NCBI GenBank assembly: GCA_034670405.1
Contig: JAXDDX010000217.1
Location: forward strand, 31,001-95,000
DNA length: 64,000 nt
Direction of reading: 5' to 3'
From: Hoplostethus atlanticus
Taxonomy: Eukaryota > Chordata > Actinopteri > Trachichthyiformes > Trachichthyidae
Each line of letters opens with the position of its first letter. Position 1 is the stretch's first letter. This document shows, one piece after another, positions 22,899-35,648 of this stretch. The notes below the pieces were generated by a model. The model saw only the letters and a program-made list of their open reading frames with translations. It did no database searches and had not been told where the DNA came from. The translations under genes and the position numbers were made by a program.

Positions 22899-24112
22899 CT
22901 GAAGGAGAAGGTCAAGTCAGACCACGAACACCATCAGACCCCATCATGAAACCCTTGTGATGAAGCTTGTTATTAGGACTTAAAAGGAAAAAAGTGGTCA
23001 AAAAGTGGTTTGGCTCAATTTGGTTCAATTTAATTCCTATCTCAAGCCGTCACCACATCCGCAGGATTTCCTCAGCTGGTGTCCCTGGTGCGAGGAAGGG
23101 ATCTAGCTCAAGACCTGAACTAGGTTAACCAGCTATTAAGCTAGGTTAACCTGACTCTCCTCCGAAGGGAAAGGGGATCACGTCTTAATGTGTTTACCTG
23201 GAGAATCAACAAGTCAGCCACGCCAGGGCCATGTCATCTTATCTCCACCTCACCTTCATAGTAGTGGGCTAACAGGGAGCAGAGGTCAACGAGGTCAACC
23301 TTTACTGCTTGTTTGGAAACCACAAGGTTATTTGCTGCACTGTCTGCTCATACAAGCTCCTGGATCTAATGCTAGATGTTGCTAATGCTAATATACTGCA
23401 TGTGGCTTATGAGCGAAACGTCTTTACCTCCCTGTGACACTGAGATAAACCACATTTTGATACCTGCACTTATAACATGGGGCCGCCATAAGTCCCGTAG
23501 TGTGAACATGCACCTGCAGCGCTTCCTGTAATTCCATGTACATGCAAGTTGCCATGCTAAAAACACTTTTCTTGGGTTAATTTCCCACCATTAAACAATC
23601 CAAAACATCACAACTACAGAGGTGAACTACATTCTCATTCTTAATTTCACATTTTCTCCAGCAGTGTTGATCATTTCCTTGCTGGTGCAGTAATGCTGAA
23701 CGAGTACAGAGGAAACACTGTAAACTGAGGCAAAAGGGAGCCTGGTGCAAAGTGTTGCTGGAGGAGTGTTACGGCTCTTATTGCCATGTGAACAAAGCAT
23801 CTTAGGATAAGCTGCTCCTGCATCCCCGGCTCTTAATGCTTACTAGGCATGATAGGCTAAAGCAGTCTGGTAAACCTATATGCTTACATATCCCTAACCT
23901 GATGACAAAGCAAATATACAGAATGTGTAAAGAGTATTCTCACAATATATATATACAGTATATATATGAAAGTCATTATTTTACTTGATCACTCAGCATC
24001 TTTAAAGTATGGATGATTTGGTCGGTAAAAGTAACAAAATCTGCTTTGTTTTGTGCTTTTGCATCTATTGAGTACATTTTTAAATTATGGATATCCCATT
24101 TTGTAACAATGC

Positions 24113-24113
<1 letters not shown>

Positions 24114-24166
<53 letters not shown>

Positions 24167-24172
24167 GGGGGG
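24114..24172. repeat. (TG)n followed by G run
   Basis: About 25 TG units ending in a run of about nine G. Confidence 0.95.
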
Positions 24173-24396
24173 TCTGGGTCTAGCTGTGTTTAAACCTGCT
24201 TGGAGTATCAGATGGGTGGAATTTGTAGCACATTAAATAACAATCACAGGAAACTATTTTTAAGCTGATACTCTATCGGAGAACTATCGGATTAAATCCC
24301 ACCCATCTGGTACCAAACGCCCAAGAATTACTTTGCTTGTTATTTTTCATTCTGCCGTGTGGTGATCAAACACAAAATGGCTTCCTCTTCCCTCAC

Positions 24397-24460
24397 CTTA
24401 AGGCTTCTGTTGGCAACGAGACTGAGCTGCAGAGTTTGGCAGGAGCTTTAGTGCCAAATC
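24397..24460 (-). CDS. svil: svil coding exon, 64 nt
   Basis: The exon lies between a good acceptor (tctctctttag) and donor (AAG|GTGAGG). Only one frame is open: it enters in phase 1, leaves in phase 2 and encodes FGTKAPAKLCSSVSLPTEAL. The leftover AG plus the first G of the exon at 22,528 makes an Arg codon, giving TEAL-R-KERIARR. No conserved motif is recognised in this piece, so the call rests on splice sites and phase. Confidence 0.55.
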
Positions 24461-24639
24461 CTAAAGAGAGAAAACAGGAACATTAAACGGGAAGAAAAAG
24501 GAAGACAAACATGCTGTCACTGTAACTGGTTTTGTGCCTCAACAGGAAATAGAGCCTGTCAGTGTAGCTGTCAATCAGGAATCTATTATCATTACTAGCA
24601 AAGCATTGATCCTGTGGTCTACTATGAATCCCTGATCGT

Positions 24640-24725
24640 GTGTAGATCAATGTGTAGAGGGGTTGGTGGTTTGAGTCCCACCGGGGCTCATACCCAAAAC
24701 GTACACAAACTCGTGAGGTGCACGG
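24640..24725 (+). repeat. tRNA-like SINE head
   Basis: ggttggtggtttgagtccca resembles a Pol III B box. Confidence 0.3.
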
Positions 24726-25206
24726 TGCTTTGGATTAAACGTGTCCCGTAGACTAGGACGGACTGCCGCCCTGTTCACGGCCCTCGCTTTCAAGATCAGC
24801 AACCGCATTTGGAACGGGATTAAAAAAGCTTTTACAATGTAAACTTAGAGCCTCTAGTATAGGCTTTCTAGAGCCGGGACCCCCTGACGTTAAAATGTGG
24901 TCACTAGAAACTTCATAACATTTATTTTATCCAAAAAAAGATAGAAATGTTTTGACCTCTCAAGCTGAAGCAAGCACACCTCCAGCTGCTAGCTAGCCCT
25001 ACCACTAACAAGCTGACAAAGGAAACTTGGTTCACACCCTGCTGAGGAATGAAACGTTGTTTTTTGCACTCAGCCGGAGTAAACATCAACATTGTGAAGT
25101 TTTCAAAGGTTTTTCATAGGAATTTTCCAACCTCAATGAGTCACCTGTCAACAAAGGTTAGTCAGAAAGTTCACATCCTGCTCCAGGCTGCTAGTATATA
25201 GTTGAC

Positions 25207-25224
25207 ACTCTCTCTGTCTCTCTC

Positions 25225-25309
<85 letters not shown>
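25207..25309. repeat. (CT)n microsatellite, about 100 bp
   Basis: Long pyrimidine tract with two G interruptions; a candidate triplex-forming sequence. Confidence 0.95.
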
Positions 25310-25312
<3 letters not shown>

Positions 25313-26634
25313 CTCATGTCACAGCAATAGCGACCTGTTGTAAAGTTGTAGCCCAGTATAGGAGACAGATCATGTTGCTGCTCCAGACGCTTCCAGAACA
25401 TCTCCTGGTTATTTTGGCCCCCAAAGTGTGGCAAGAGCCGAGGGCCAGGACACGAAGGGTGGAGGTGGGAAGGGGTGAATGTTTGCCTGTTGCATGCTTC
25501 CATCAGAATACTACAATATACTATTCAAGAAGAAGTACTGTTGCATTGCTCATGTAGAGTAAAAGTTCAAACACTTTACAAAATAAAGTGCATTAATTAA
25601 GTAAAGATTGAATGAATAGAACAATGTATTGTTTGATAAAATTATAGTAACTCAGTAAAGTGATTAAAAAAAACAGTATTTATGTTTCCTCTGCTAGCTA
25701 TCCAGCTAACTAGCAACGCTAGCGAACTAGCTAGCAACAACCAGGCTAACTCAAACCAGTAATACAGTAGCTGGATGGATGTTAACTAAGATACAATCAT
25801 GGAAAAATACATTTGAGCATTGGGCAATTTGAGCAGGTTTGGTGCCGATGTAATTTACCATTGGTCAGTTTCTGGCGCAATGCTAATGAAGGACAGAATA
25901 CAGCATGTGTACTCTAACCAGTACAGTAACCAGAGTAAATGTAATTAGTTACTTCCTCCCTTGGTGGAAACCCCCATGTACATAAGTCAGCCAGGCTTTC
26001 TTTAGAAATGCCCGCCGGTCATCAACAAAACAAGAGCTGCCGGCTGTGGGCTGGAGGTGCCAGAGAGCAGCTCAGGGTGCTGACTGTCCCAGCGAGCATG
26101 GTGAAGGGAGGGATCGTCTATAAATACTCAGAGGGAAGGGCGAGGTGCAACACAGACTCACTAAATACAAATTAAAGAGTAGACTGAGCTGCTGCCCCTT
26201 GCAACCTGTGAAGGAGACAGGGTAAAAGGGTCGTCGGCGGCATGTCCACTTCCACCTCAGCAACCAATCATACACCTCGTGGCATTGAAAAGTCTATGAG
26301 AAAGTATAAATATAATGGATACCACACAGCCACAATACGCACTCCATTCATTCAAAGTAGCTCATATGCTAACAAAGTCATGGGCACAGCCATAAAAACA
26401 CACAACATCCTGTACTTCCTCCTTATGGGTAACTCTTACACGGACGTGCATCTTCATCCAAATCGGCCCAAGCAAAGTTAAGTGAAGGTAAAGTAAGAAA
26501 TCAAAGAGGAAGCTACTCCACCGCTCGTTAACGAAGGAGCTAAATTGCATTAGCTAGTTCCTCTATAGAAGCTCCACTATGGATGAAGCTATTCAAGTGA
26601 AGCTAGTCATCCTAGAGCCAGACCCAGGCCTTAC

Positions 26635-26686
26635 CTTGGCCACAGTGCTGCACATGGTAGGTAGAGATCCGTGGGTTTCGAAACAT
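26635..26686 (-). CDS. svil: svil candidate first coding exon (MFRNPRISTYHVQHCGQ)
   Basis: An ATG at 26,686 with A at -3 opens 17 codons and ends in a strong donor, CCAAG|GTAAGG, in phase 1. Joined to the exons at 24,397-24,460 and 22,380-22,528 it reads in frame into KERIARRLEG, the start of the conserved N terminus (human begins MKRKERIARRLEG). The sequence upstream is pyrimidine-rich but has no nearby AG, which fits a first exon rather than an internal one. The peptide itself is not one I recognise. The true start could be at another promoter. Confidence 0.5.
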
Positions 26687-26892
26687 GTTCAGGAGGAGAG
26701 GAAGAGGAGGAGGAAGAGGGAGGAAGACAGGAGGATGCCCCGCCGCTAGACTGCCTCCAGTCACAGTGGTGGAGGGTGGAGATCAGAGGTGCTACCAGCA
26801 GGTAGACAGGCAGGGATGGAGGTGGTGACACGACCACACACACCGCGAGACAGCAGGTCTGGCCACCCGGCTCACACACGCAGACTTGCTGG

Positions 26893-26958
26893 GGTGTGTG
26901 TGTGTGTGTGTGTGTGTGAGCTGGGATGGTGTGTGTGTGTGCATGCAAGGGGGCTGCC

Positions 26959-27005
<47 letters not shown>

Positions 27006-27021
27006 CAGAGAGAGAGAGAGA
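26893..27021. repeat. (GT)n and (GA)n cluster
   Basis: GT tract at 26,893-26,919 and GA tract at 26,961-27,021, just upstream of the candidate first exon at 26,686. Confidence 0.95.
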
Positions 27022-27192
27022 GCGGCAACTCAGCAGGGTGCTAAAGCAGCTCAGAGCCCCTAATCAGATTACAGGCAGAAATTAGCCTTGATGATAAAAA
27101 CTCTGGAACAGGATTGGAGGAGGAGGGAGCCAGCAGGGCTGAGGGGGTGGTATGGGTCTGGGGCTATTGGAAGTCAGATGGTCGCCTGCCTT

Positions 27193-27194
<2 letters not shown>

Positions 27195-27234
<40 letters not shown>
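27195..27234. repeat. (CA)n microsatellite
   Basis: About 20 units, then agac repeats. Confidence 0.95.
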
Positions 27235-27239
<5 letters not shown>

Positions 27240-27824
27240 CAGACAGACGCACACACACACCAGGCTTCAGCCAAGATGGCCAGCCGCCATCTAATTTCAA
27301 ACTTGGCCACCTAAAGTCTGAAGCCAGTCAGGCAGTAATTGCATCAATACAAATGATTATTATTATTATTATTGACATGCCAGACATTTTCAGGCACCCT
27401 GTGGAATCTTCCTGAATCTGTTTTCAACACAGTGGGAGACCACCAGACCACAAAATGCATCACAATGAGTCTGCTGTCCATCTTTCCCATTTCTTACATC
27501 ACGAGCCACGCACCAGTATAGCACACACCGGTCCAACCCACTGTGGTACTGTGGCTTTTATTGGTAGCCTTGATGACACTTGTAAGAGAGGCCTCATGCA
27601 GAGCCGTCTGTCTGCACCGTCGATACAGAGTTGAAATTTCATACATCTGTTAAAGAATTGGGAGAAAAATAAAAATACTAAAGCTACTTGTTATGATGAT
27701 GGCTTCACGTTGTGCAGTCCTTCCATCCATTTCCTGCCCCTCTCTTCCTCCCCTTCTTCTCTACTGTCTCCCTGTCTTTCTCTCTCACCTCCCATCTCGT
27801 CCCTGAACTGGTCACCTGACACTT

Positions 27825-28195
27825 TCTGAACTAATGTTCAAAATCTTACGGATCACTTTTAAAGCGCGTCTTGGATCTGGCACCAAGCTTCATCTGAGAC
27901 CTTTTAACCCCCGGACAGAGCTCGGTCCAGACTGAAAACAAAAGGTGATCTGGCTCCTGCACTGTGGAACGGCCTGCCTGAGGAAATGATGTCAGCAAAG
28001 TCAGCGTCTTCTTTTAACTCACTTCTCAAGACGCACTTTTGATTTTAAGTAATTGTTTTTCTTGTGTTGTTTCCCTTTGTTTTCTATTACTGTTTGTCTT
28101 TCGTGCCTTGGTTCTCTCGCTCTCGGTAAAGCACTTTGTAAACTATTTTTAGAGAAGCGCTACATAAATCAAGTTTATTATTATTGAGGTTTATT
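27825..28195 (+). repeat. LINE 3' end
   Basis: A degenerate frame with wlLHCGTACL-like coding precedes gtaaagcactttgtaaact, a gcgctacataaatcaag tail and a (TTA)n end, typical of the 3' end of fish non-LTR retrotransposons. Inactive fragment. Confidence 0.6.
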
Positions 28196-28402
28196 AACAC
28201 CCAACAGACAGCGTTACTCACATGCCTTGTAACCCGGTGCAGTCACATGCTGGACTGGTTTTCGACAGTGAACCACAGATGAGGTACAGACACAAACCTT
28301 GAAAAAGCTTAATATCTGTTAACAGCTTTCCTCCTTTTTTCCTCTCTGAATAATCCAAATATGAAACATCAGAAACAGAGAGCTTGTTCCCAGATAGCTG
28401 AA

Positions 28403-29045
28403 GGAAAACCCTCAGATACTATTACACTGTTAAATATCACCAATCTGATGTTCAGTGCATTCTGGGAGTTATTTTGTTATGTGAAGTGTTGAAATTCACT
28501 TTTTCGTGTACCCACTATCCCTCAACCTGCCTCTTCTACTACTTTTACTCCAGTTAGTGATTTCCTACATTTCCCAGAATGCCTTTCAACATCATCCTGA
28601 GCAACAGATGGGAATTTATTGTGTTCAGTATGTGTAAGTGCAGAGAGCAGTAGCAATAGTGGAAGCAACATGAGGGCAAGAGAGTCACGCTGCATTGCAT
28701 TCTGGTCTATTGAGGCTGCTGTCAGTGGAGAAATTCGTCTCTCTCTCTCGTCTTCTATGATGGATTTCTTCCTGTATGGTTGTTGATCGTCGGTCTTTGA
28801 TTGTGAGACACCAAAACCGGATGTTTACTGCTGATGTTTTAGATAGTTGAAGAAATGTTCTGTTATTGAACTCCATTGTAGCTGTGCTGGAAATATCTCA
28901 ACTTGGTGTCACGACATCTACACTTGGCCAGTTATCCACGGGAGTAAGAAACAAACACCAACAAAATGGGCACAGAAATACAATGCGCGTCGCCAAAAGC
29001 TGTTTTTAACAGTGTTGAAGTGAGATTTCTTCCTTTGAAAACACC
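28403..29045 (+). repeat. Dispersed repeat family A, copy 1
   Basis: About 640 bp that aligns along its length with 63,290-63,877 in the same orientation. Shared blocks include gatttcctacatttcccag, attctggtctattgaggct, cttctatgatggatttc and a 3' part with tggccagtta. Class unknown; no convincing open frame. Confidence 0.75.
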
Positions 29046-29479
29046 AAACCTCCCCCAGAACGACGTGTGTGTGAATCCTGACTGCCCATTCTCATAGTAA
29101 AACTTTTATCCAAAGTGCCATCCAAGTACCATGATGCATTTTTGCCACGTTTTTACCCAGTGAGCTGCACAGGATGAAGGCCTCATAGTAGAACACAACA
29201 TCTGTGCTTTGGTTGCAGGAGTATTGTTGTTGTAGCACTGACAGCATGGAGAAAAAAGGATCAAATGAAATAATAATAGAGGAAGAAAATAATAGCTAGT
29301 AGTTTGCAGGAGTCGACAGAAACCACAATAAAAACAGCAATGCAACAAGGACAACGCTAAAAGCAATTAAAACGTGGCAACACCATACAACATCTCTGAC
29401 TGGCCGGATGCTGTGAGCCTGTACTGTCTGATGAGTCCTTGACAGCAGAGAGAGATGAAACAGTCAACCCTATAGAAAC

Positions 29480-29835
29480 TGAACGAGACGCAGCCCAGGG
29501 AGGTTTTTATCTCTGGAGACGTTCAGCAGTAGGTGTCGGACCAAGGAGGGATTGTAAATAAGAGTATATATGAGAGGGCCAGTTGACCGATGCATGCAGA
29601 TCACAGTGTTGTGCCGGGTCGGTGACAGCCCTGCTAGCCGAGCTGTTGACGGCTGCACTGATAGGCCCTGTGTTGTAACGTGACGGTAACGTGATGCTGC
29701 AGCCTGGCGAGACCGGACCTGCATAACTTCAGCACCATGCCATGCCTTGTACTGAAGGCACGTCTGATTGATAGTTGATCGTGTCTTTGTAAAGTCCTTT
29801 GAGGCTTGTTTGTATAAATACACTTGACTTGAGTG
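29480..29835 (+). repeat. Possible retroposon 3' end
   Basis: Ends gtcctttgaggcttgtttgt then ataaatacacttgacttgag, a tail form common to fish retroposons. Classification is weak. Confidence 0.35.
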
Positions 29836-32295
29836 GATTTGACTATTGACCCTGAAGGAAACACAACACACTGACAGGAGGATAGAAGAAGCACGGTAAG
29901 GGACGTACTGTTTCTATTGTCATCAGATTTCAGGAGGTTTTTTAAAAGGATCCACAGATTGGGATGCTGCTGAATGAGGTTTGACCTGCCAACCCTTCAA
30001 TCAACAGCCTGCCTGTCCTTGTCTCTCACACTGTCTTGCTCACACACTCCCTAATCGTTACTGGCAACCAGTGACGCACTGGCAAATACAAATGTGGGTA
30101 AACTATGAGCGCCAATATGAACAAAAATCAATTATATCTACAGAAAAACATTAATTTATACTTTCCTCACCAACCTATCACCAGTTTGATCCTACTCAGT
30201 GTGATGTGTAGTATAACTTCACCTCATGAAGGAGGGTAAAAGGTGGGTTCAGCCTCCACTACATCCCTGATGGTAATACTGGACTCACTCTCTGCCTCCC
30301 TCTTCCTCACACTCTCGTCCTCTCACCCCTCACACACTAACTTGCTTACTTTCTCTTAGACAGTCTCTGATGCTTTTTTCTCACCCACTCTCACCCCCCC
30401 CCCACCCCCCAGCGCTCCCCCGGCCTGCCTCCGCTCCCAGTAGACACCCCTAATAAGGCAACATGTGTTGTGAGTGGCTGGTCAGCCTGTTTACCAGAGG
30501 ACCGGCTGCACGCCTGCTCTGCCTTCTTTTCTCTCCTTCCTTTTCCAGGTTTCTTCATCCTTCCCATCCATGTCTTGCTCACTCCTCTGGCCCCTCCCAC
30601 TGCCTCCCCCCTCCCTCCTATCAAATCTCATCTCTCTCTTTCTTCATCTTTCTCTCTGTTGTATTTCTTCCCTCTCTATTGTATTCCTTACATACCCCTC
30701 CCCCCCCCCCTTGCAGCTATCTTCTTGGCAGCCTCCACAGCAACAAACATGACACCCACCCCCTCCCTCCCCCTCCCTCCCCTACTCCCTGTTTAATCAC
30801 CTGCACGCAAATTTACAATGTCAAAACAGGCCTCACGTCATCCATGACAGTTGTTCTTATAAATAAGCCACAGTAAAGTAACCCGGCTGCTTTCCTCCCT
30901 CAAGGAGGTAAACAAGTGGAGGTGGACTACGTGGTCCTAACCGTTACTCAGAACTGAGAGACTGGTTTTGCAGAAATCGTTATCCAAGTTAAAAGCATTG
31001 ATTGTTGATTTGTTCGTCATTTTGAGTTGTTTTTTTTGTATCTCACTTGCACAATCTGACATTTTCTCTTTATTCCCATTTTTATGTACAATAAAAAAGC
31101 TCCAAACTCTCTAAATGTTTGAATGCCAATATGTATGTTCATGAATCTTGAACCCATGCAGGATGTCTATCATGACCCGTTTCTGTCTCCCTGAGGAATG
31201 AAAACCATTTGGTCCAAAGGGTAACTTCCTTGTCTTTCAACACTGGGGTCAAACTGAACTCAGTATGTGGTCAGCTGCAACACAGTCGGCCACAATCGCG
31301 CTCATTTCACAAGAACTGAGACAAGAAGGTTTTTTTGTCCTTTGGGTCCAAGACAAACAACAACGCGAGCCTCAGCTGAAGCCTTAGAGGACATATAGGA
31401 CAACATAGTAACGCTGCCAACACCACCTCGTCAAAGCAACGCGTGACTGTTCACCACAACATCAAAGCATCTTTCGGTCTTTCGGCTAATCAAAGATAAT
31501 CTTCAGAGATCAGCAGCATGCTGGCTCATACGGTGCATAGGCTGTGGCTGGTATTTTCCTATGGAGGCCGATGCCGCATGAGCCCACGTTCCAGTCCGTC
31601 TCCGTAAACACCGAGCTTTACCGCGCTTAATGCTGTGTGTACGTTATGAGTGTGACTGGCATCAACCCCTAGCCTTGTGTTTCAGCCTGCCAACATAAAA
31701 CCATGGCATTAGCTCAGTTATCAACTCCAAAAGGACCAAAATTAACACTAGCCACCCGCCAAATGCTAGTAAATTTAACTTTCAGACACTTTCTGGCATA
31801 AACAACGTTTTGGAGTGGTTGATGAGTTACTTTCTTGCCCTGATCATCCACCAAAGACTCACTTCAACCTAAAGACATCAGAATCACAGCATCACCGGAC
31901 ATACTGAGACATATTAGTACTCATTTACAGTGAAATACACTAGATACTATACAGGAGGCCTGAGATGCTCCCACTGCATTTGGCTACTGAGTGCTTGTTC
32001 AGCACAGAGCGCCATGGGCTTCAAGTGCCTACAGGAGACCGTTCATTCAGCGTGAACACGATGACTGACGTTGTAAGCATCCAATAGAAAAATGTCGCTG
32101 CCTGGCGTTAGTATTTAAGACCACCCCAGAGTCAGGCTGGCCTATATGGCTCAATTTAACACCTGTGGTCACCTTTGGCTGTCGGCTTTACAGGAAATCT
32201 ATTGTGTTCAATTTCGGTAGGTAAAAATTCACAAGTCATTCGATTTTTGGGTCTATCTGCCATTGTAGCAGGCAGAGCAGTATTTTGTTTCTCAC

Positions 32296-32317
32296 CTTGA
32301 TGAAGCCATTTCGGCAT
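32296..32317 (-). CDS. Possible svil alternative first exon (MPKWLHQ)
   Basis: ATG with A at -3, in-frame TAA two codons upstream, seven codons, then CAAG|GTGAGA in phase 1, which fits the 24,460 exon. Short open segments like this arise often by chance. Confidence 0.15.
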
Positions 32318-32639
32318 TTTTTAAATTCAGGCATCTACGTGACGCTTTTATCTGTGGCGGCTTAAAAGCAACGATGAATTAGGGACTCTGTGTGCTGCTG
32401 AAGGACGCCAGGAATGGACACACGACTCGACCCTGGTTGGTTTGGTTGATTTAACCTGTTACAAAAGGCTGAGTTGCACTCGAAGCAGCAGCAGAGGCTC
32501 GGCGTCCCTCTGCCCTGCCTTTATTAGGAGACCGGAGCAGACCAGACTCTGTTTGGGTTAGCCTGCACAAACACACTAATGCACACTCAGACAGAGACAC
32601 AGACACACATGCACAGACACATGCATCAATACAAACACA

Positions 32640-32706
32640 TGCACTCTCACATTGCACACATGCAATCTCTCTCACACACACAAACACACACACACACACA
32701 CACACA
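32640..32706. repeat. (CA)n-rich tract
   Basis: Imperfect CA/ACACAT run ending in a pure CA tract. Confidence 0.85.
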
Positions 32707-32757
32707 GGTCAAGGCTCAGCTGAAACCTCCATCCAACCTCCTTCCTTAAACATTTAC

Positions 32758-32850
32758 TCTGGCATCTCCGCTCCAGATCTGCGTTCCTCTCTGCTGCCTT
32801 GCGTCAAACTCCTCCTGACACTGAAAACCGCCCGCTCTGCTCTTATATGG
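32758..32850 (-). promoter_or_regulatory. Candidate svil promoter with TATA/CArG-like box and short first exon
   Basis: On the minus strand CCATATAAGA (32,841-32,850) is both a TATA-like box and a one-mismatch CArG (SRF) box, followed by a GC-rich stretch. About 75 nt further on, ATG CCA GA|GTAAAT gives a two-codon start in phase 2. Spliced to 22,528 it would read MPE-KERIARRLEG, similar to human MKR-KERIARRLEG. A CArG box would suit expression in muscle, where the long isoform archvillin is known. The coding part is tiny, so chance is possible. Confidence 0.3.
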
Positions 32851-33119
32851 ATATCGATGAGCACGGGGCCCGGCGTTGAGGAGAGGCACTTAGGAAGCTC
32901 TGCAAATCATTAGCAGCGCCAGAAGGTGGGAGGAAGATGGAGAGAGAAAGAGAGAGAGAATGAGGGGGAGGAGGGTTTCATACCAGACATGGTTACTTGA
33001 GGGCTTTGACTGTCCTGGAACATCGCATTGCGCAACACGACGAGGTGACTTAAGGCGATATCTGATGAGTAGGTCGGTCATGGATAGTAGACGATGTGCA
33101 AGTATTGTCACAGGGTCAT

Positions 33120-33260
33120 TTTTATAGAGTTTTGTCTTTTGTCTAGATAGTACAGAGAGAACAGAGACAGCCGGGGTGGGAGTGACGGGATGACATGCAG
33201 CAGATTTGAACCCATGACCTTGTGAGGACCGGCCACACACCTTCACCCTCTGAGACACCC
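33120..33260 (-). repeat. SINE head, reversed
   Basis: gcagatttgaacccatgacc is a reversed B box; a gggatgacatgcagc motif precedes it. Confidence 0.35.
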
Positions 33261-34264
33261 TGATATGGCCAAGCAAATCTTTCAAGATAGAAAAATCACC
33301 CTTGTTTCTCATATACACCACAAGATATAACAAGGCATAACCAACCAGTACGATACAGTATCTACACCATTTGTTTTTCAACTGGAAGGCTGAGTTGACT
33401 GGGTCTTGTTTGTATTTAAGTAGCATCCTTTGAAAGGTGGTAGTACCAAATACTGTATGTTGTGAGGGGCCGTACCAGCATGCTGCTAGCTTACCTGTAC
33501 TAAACCAGACATGGCTGTGCCAGCTATGCACTAGAATAAACAGTCAAACAGCTGGGAAGAGGATGAAGATTCAATGTTGTGGCCATCCTCCTACCCATGT
33601 TGCATGTAACCCAAAGAGCAGTCCATACATTCTGAGGGGGGGTTGGCTTGCTTCCAGCCCAGCAGGCCACCAGGGAGCCCGGGGGAAAGCTTCTCTGACA
33701 TACTGGGTGCTGATTGTAACCGTAGACAGTCGGGGACAATCAGAGATGGTGCTGAGTACAAGCTGCAGGGTTAATTGGTGGATGAGGCCGTACTCAGCAG
33801 CTGTGTTGAGGGGGAGCAGGAGCAAGAGCTGGAGTCGGTCCTGTCTAATACGAATGGGATGCGATGCACTGAGATTATCAGAAGAGGTTCTTGTGCTCGG
33901 TGACCACCCGCTCTGAAAGGTGCTGCTTTGAATCACAAGAGATTGAAGAGAGGAGGGAAAAGAAGAAGATGATGACTTTTCACAGCTACGTTACAAGGAT
34001 TCAACTGGCAGTCTTCAGCAGAACATGTCTTGCTCAAGGACAGGTCGACAGGACACTGTTGTTGGGGAATTGAACCTGTGCCCTTTCAGTTACAGGAAAT
34101 CTAATCTGAGACGATCCTGTTAGCGCTCTAGTACTGAAAGATCATCTTTTCATCATGGAGCTGCATATTCAATCAAAAAAAGAAAAAAATACAAATCTCA
34201 AAGTTTCAGTCCTGAAAATCTACAATTTCTAAATCACATCTCAATTTTTTTTGTTGCATTTCTG

Positions 34265-34375
34265 CACAGTTTAGTAGAGGAAGACAGGAAGGACTGGGAG
34301 ACAGGCCGGATTCCAACCAAGGACTTTGCTGTTACATGGTACACGCCTTAGACCACTGATCCACCAGGACGCCTC
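34265..34375 (-). repeat. tRNA-like SINE head, reversed
   Basis: gattccaaccaaggact and ccttagaccactgatccacc are reversed B- and A-box-like segments. Confidence 0.4.
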
Positions 34376-34626
34376 TAAACAAGGGCTTTTGTTGTAGTGT
34401 GGATGCACGGGCCTCCAAAGACCCGGCAAGTTGACTTTGAGCACATGAACATACGGGTCGCTGCCGGGTGACAATGGACGCCTGCGTCTCTACTGGAGTA
34501 AAGTCAGTGTGTGCTTATATCAGAGACGGTCCTGTGACCGGGGGTCGAGCACGGGGCCAGTAAACCTGTCCTCAATCTGATGGAAGCAGCAGGTGTAGGG
34601 GACCAGGCAGCTGCAGCATGGGGCTG

Positions 34627-34667
<41 letters not shown>
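34627..34667. repeat. (CA)n microsatellite
   Basis: About 20 units. Confidence 0.95.
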
Positions 34668-34669
<2 letters not shown>

Positions 34670-35119
34670 CTATAAAAACAAAACTGTGGACAAATGACGC
34701 CTGGCCAAACACATACCACCATGCAGCCATAATCTGGAGCTTGGCTTGCCAATACCCGTGAGGTTACTTGAGACGGTGCAGAGCAACAAGAGGGCTGCAG
34801 GGACTCGTACCTCCAGCCCCCCAGGGGACAAGACTAACACCAGACACCAGACAGATGCTGGTGAAGGCTGGGAGAAGTTTGCTTACTCTACTAGATACTA
34901 AACAATGAGTCTCTTCTCTGTTTGTACTTTGATCAGTGTATAAGAGACTGGTTAAATACTATATACAATGCTATAAAAACAAGAAACTATACTGGATACA
35001 CTAGATGAGTCCTGCTGTCCTGACTTCTTCATATATCAATGTATTGATTCAATACCAGCATCTGATAGATAACACCTGAGGTCATTCTGAACTACAGTTC
35101 ATACACATGATGCTCGTCT

Positions 35120-35240
35120 GCTTTGACTGATGCTCCAAGTCGTCAATATGTCTCTGCACCAACATCACCAGTCAAATTCCTGTACGTCCCCCCCCGCTCC
35201 ACTTTGCAGTACAAGTGATACTAATTTTGTTTCTGTCAAA
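35120..35240 (+). repeat. Dispersed repeat family C, copy 3
   Basis: Contains gtcaatatgtctctgcacc and caaattcctgtacgtc, matching the 19.4-kb copy. Confidence 0.55.
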
Positions 35241-35648
35241 TAGACTATTTATATATTTCAAGTGGCTTCCACTGTTTTACCAGCCAAATCCGTGTAGAAG
35301 GCTTGTTACCAAACCTGCTGCCAAGCTCCTTTCCTTTAAATGACTTGAAGCCCAGTAAAGTCAAACAAATGAGAGGCGTTTAAATCCTGTGTTATCTCTC
35401 AGTAAAGCATTTCATCACTCTAACTAAAACCAGATATGTCAAATCTTTCCATTACATGAAGGGCATGGGAAAGCTGCTATAGGGTAAAAGTGATTTAAAC
35501 TGCCCAGACTCTCCCGTAACATCATGGCCAAACAAACTGTTGTGTCATACACAGGGTTGGTGACCCGTCGCAAAATGAATGAAATCCTCACAAAAATTCC
35601 CCAAAACTTTATCAGATACAGTGAATGAGAAGAGGAAACAATACTTAC

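Larger units (their letters stand above)
24461..35648. other. svil 5' introns
   Basis: About 11 kb of repeat-rich DNA: CT, GT, GA and CA tracts, LINE tail, family A and C copies, SINE heads, and candidate first exons at 26.6, 32.3 and 32.8 kb. A CT-rich segment lies at 30.3-30.8 kb. No independent gene seen. Confidence 0.6.

Noticed and set aside
33437-33936. Overlapping open frames of 159 (+) and 121 (-) residues
   Set aside because: Neither has recognisable domains. They overlap on both strands and sit next to SINE fragments, which suggests chance or repeat-derived frames.
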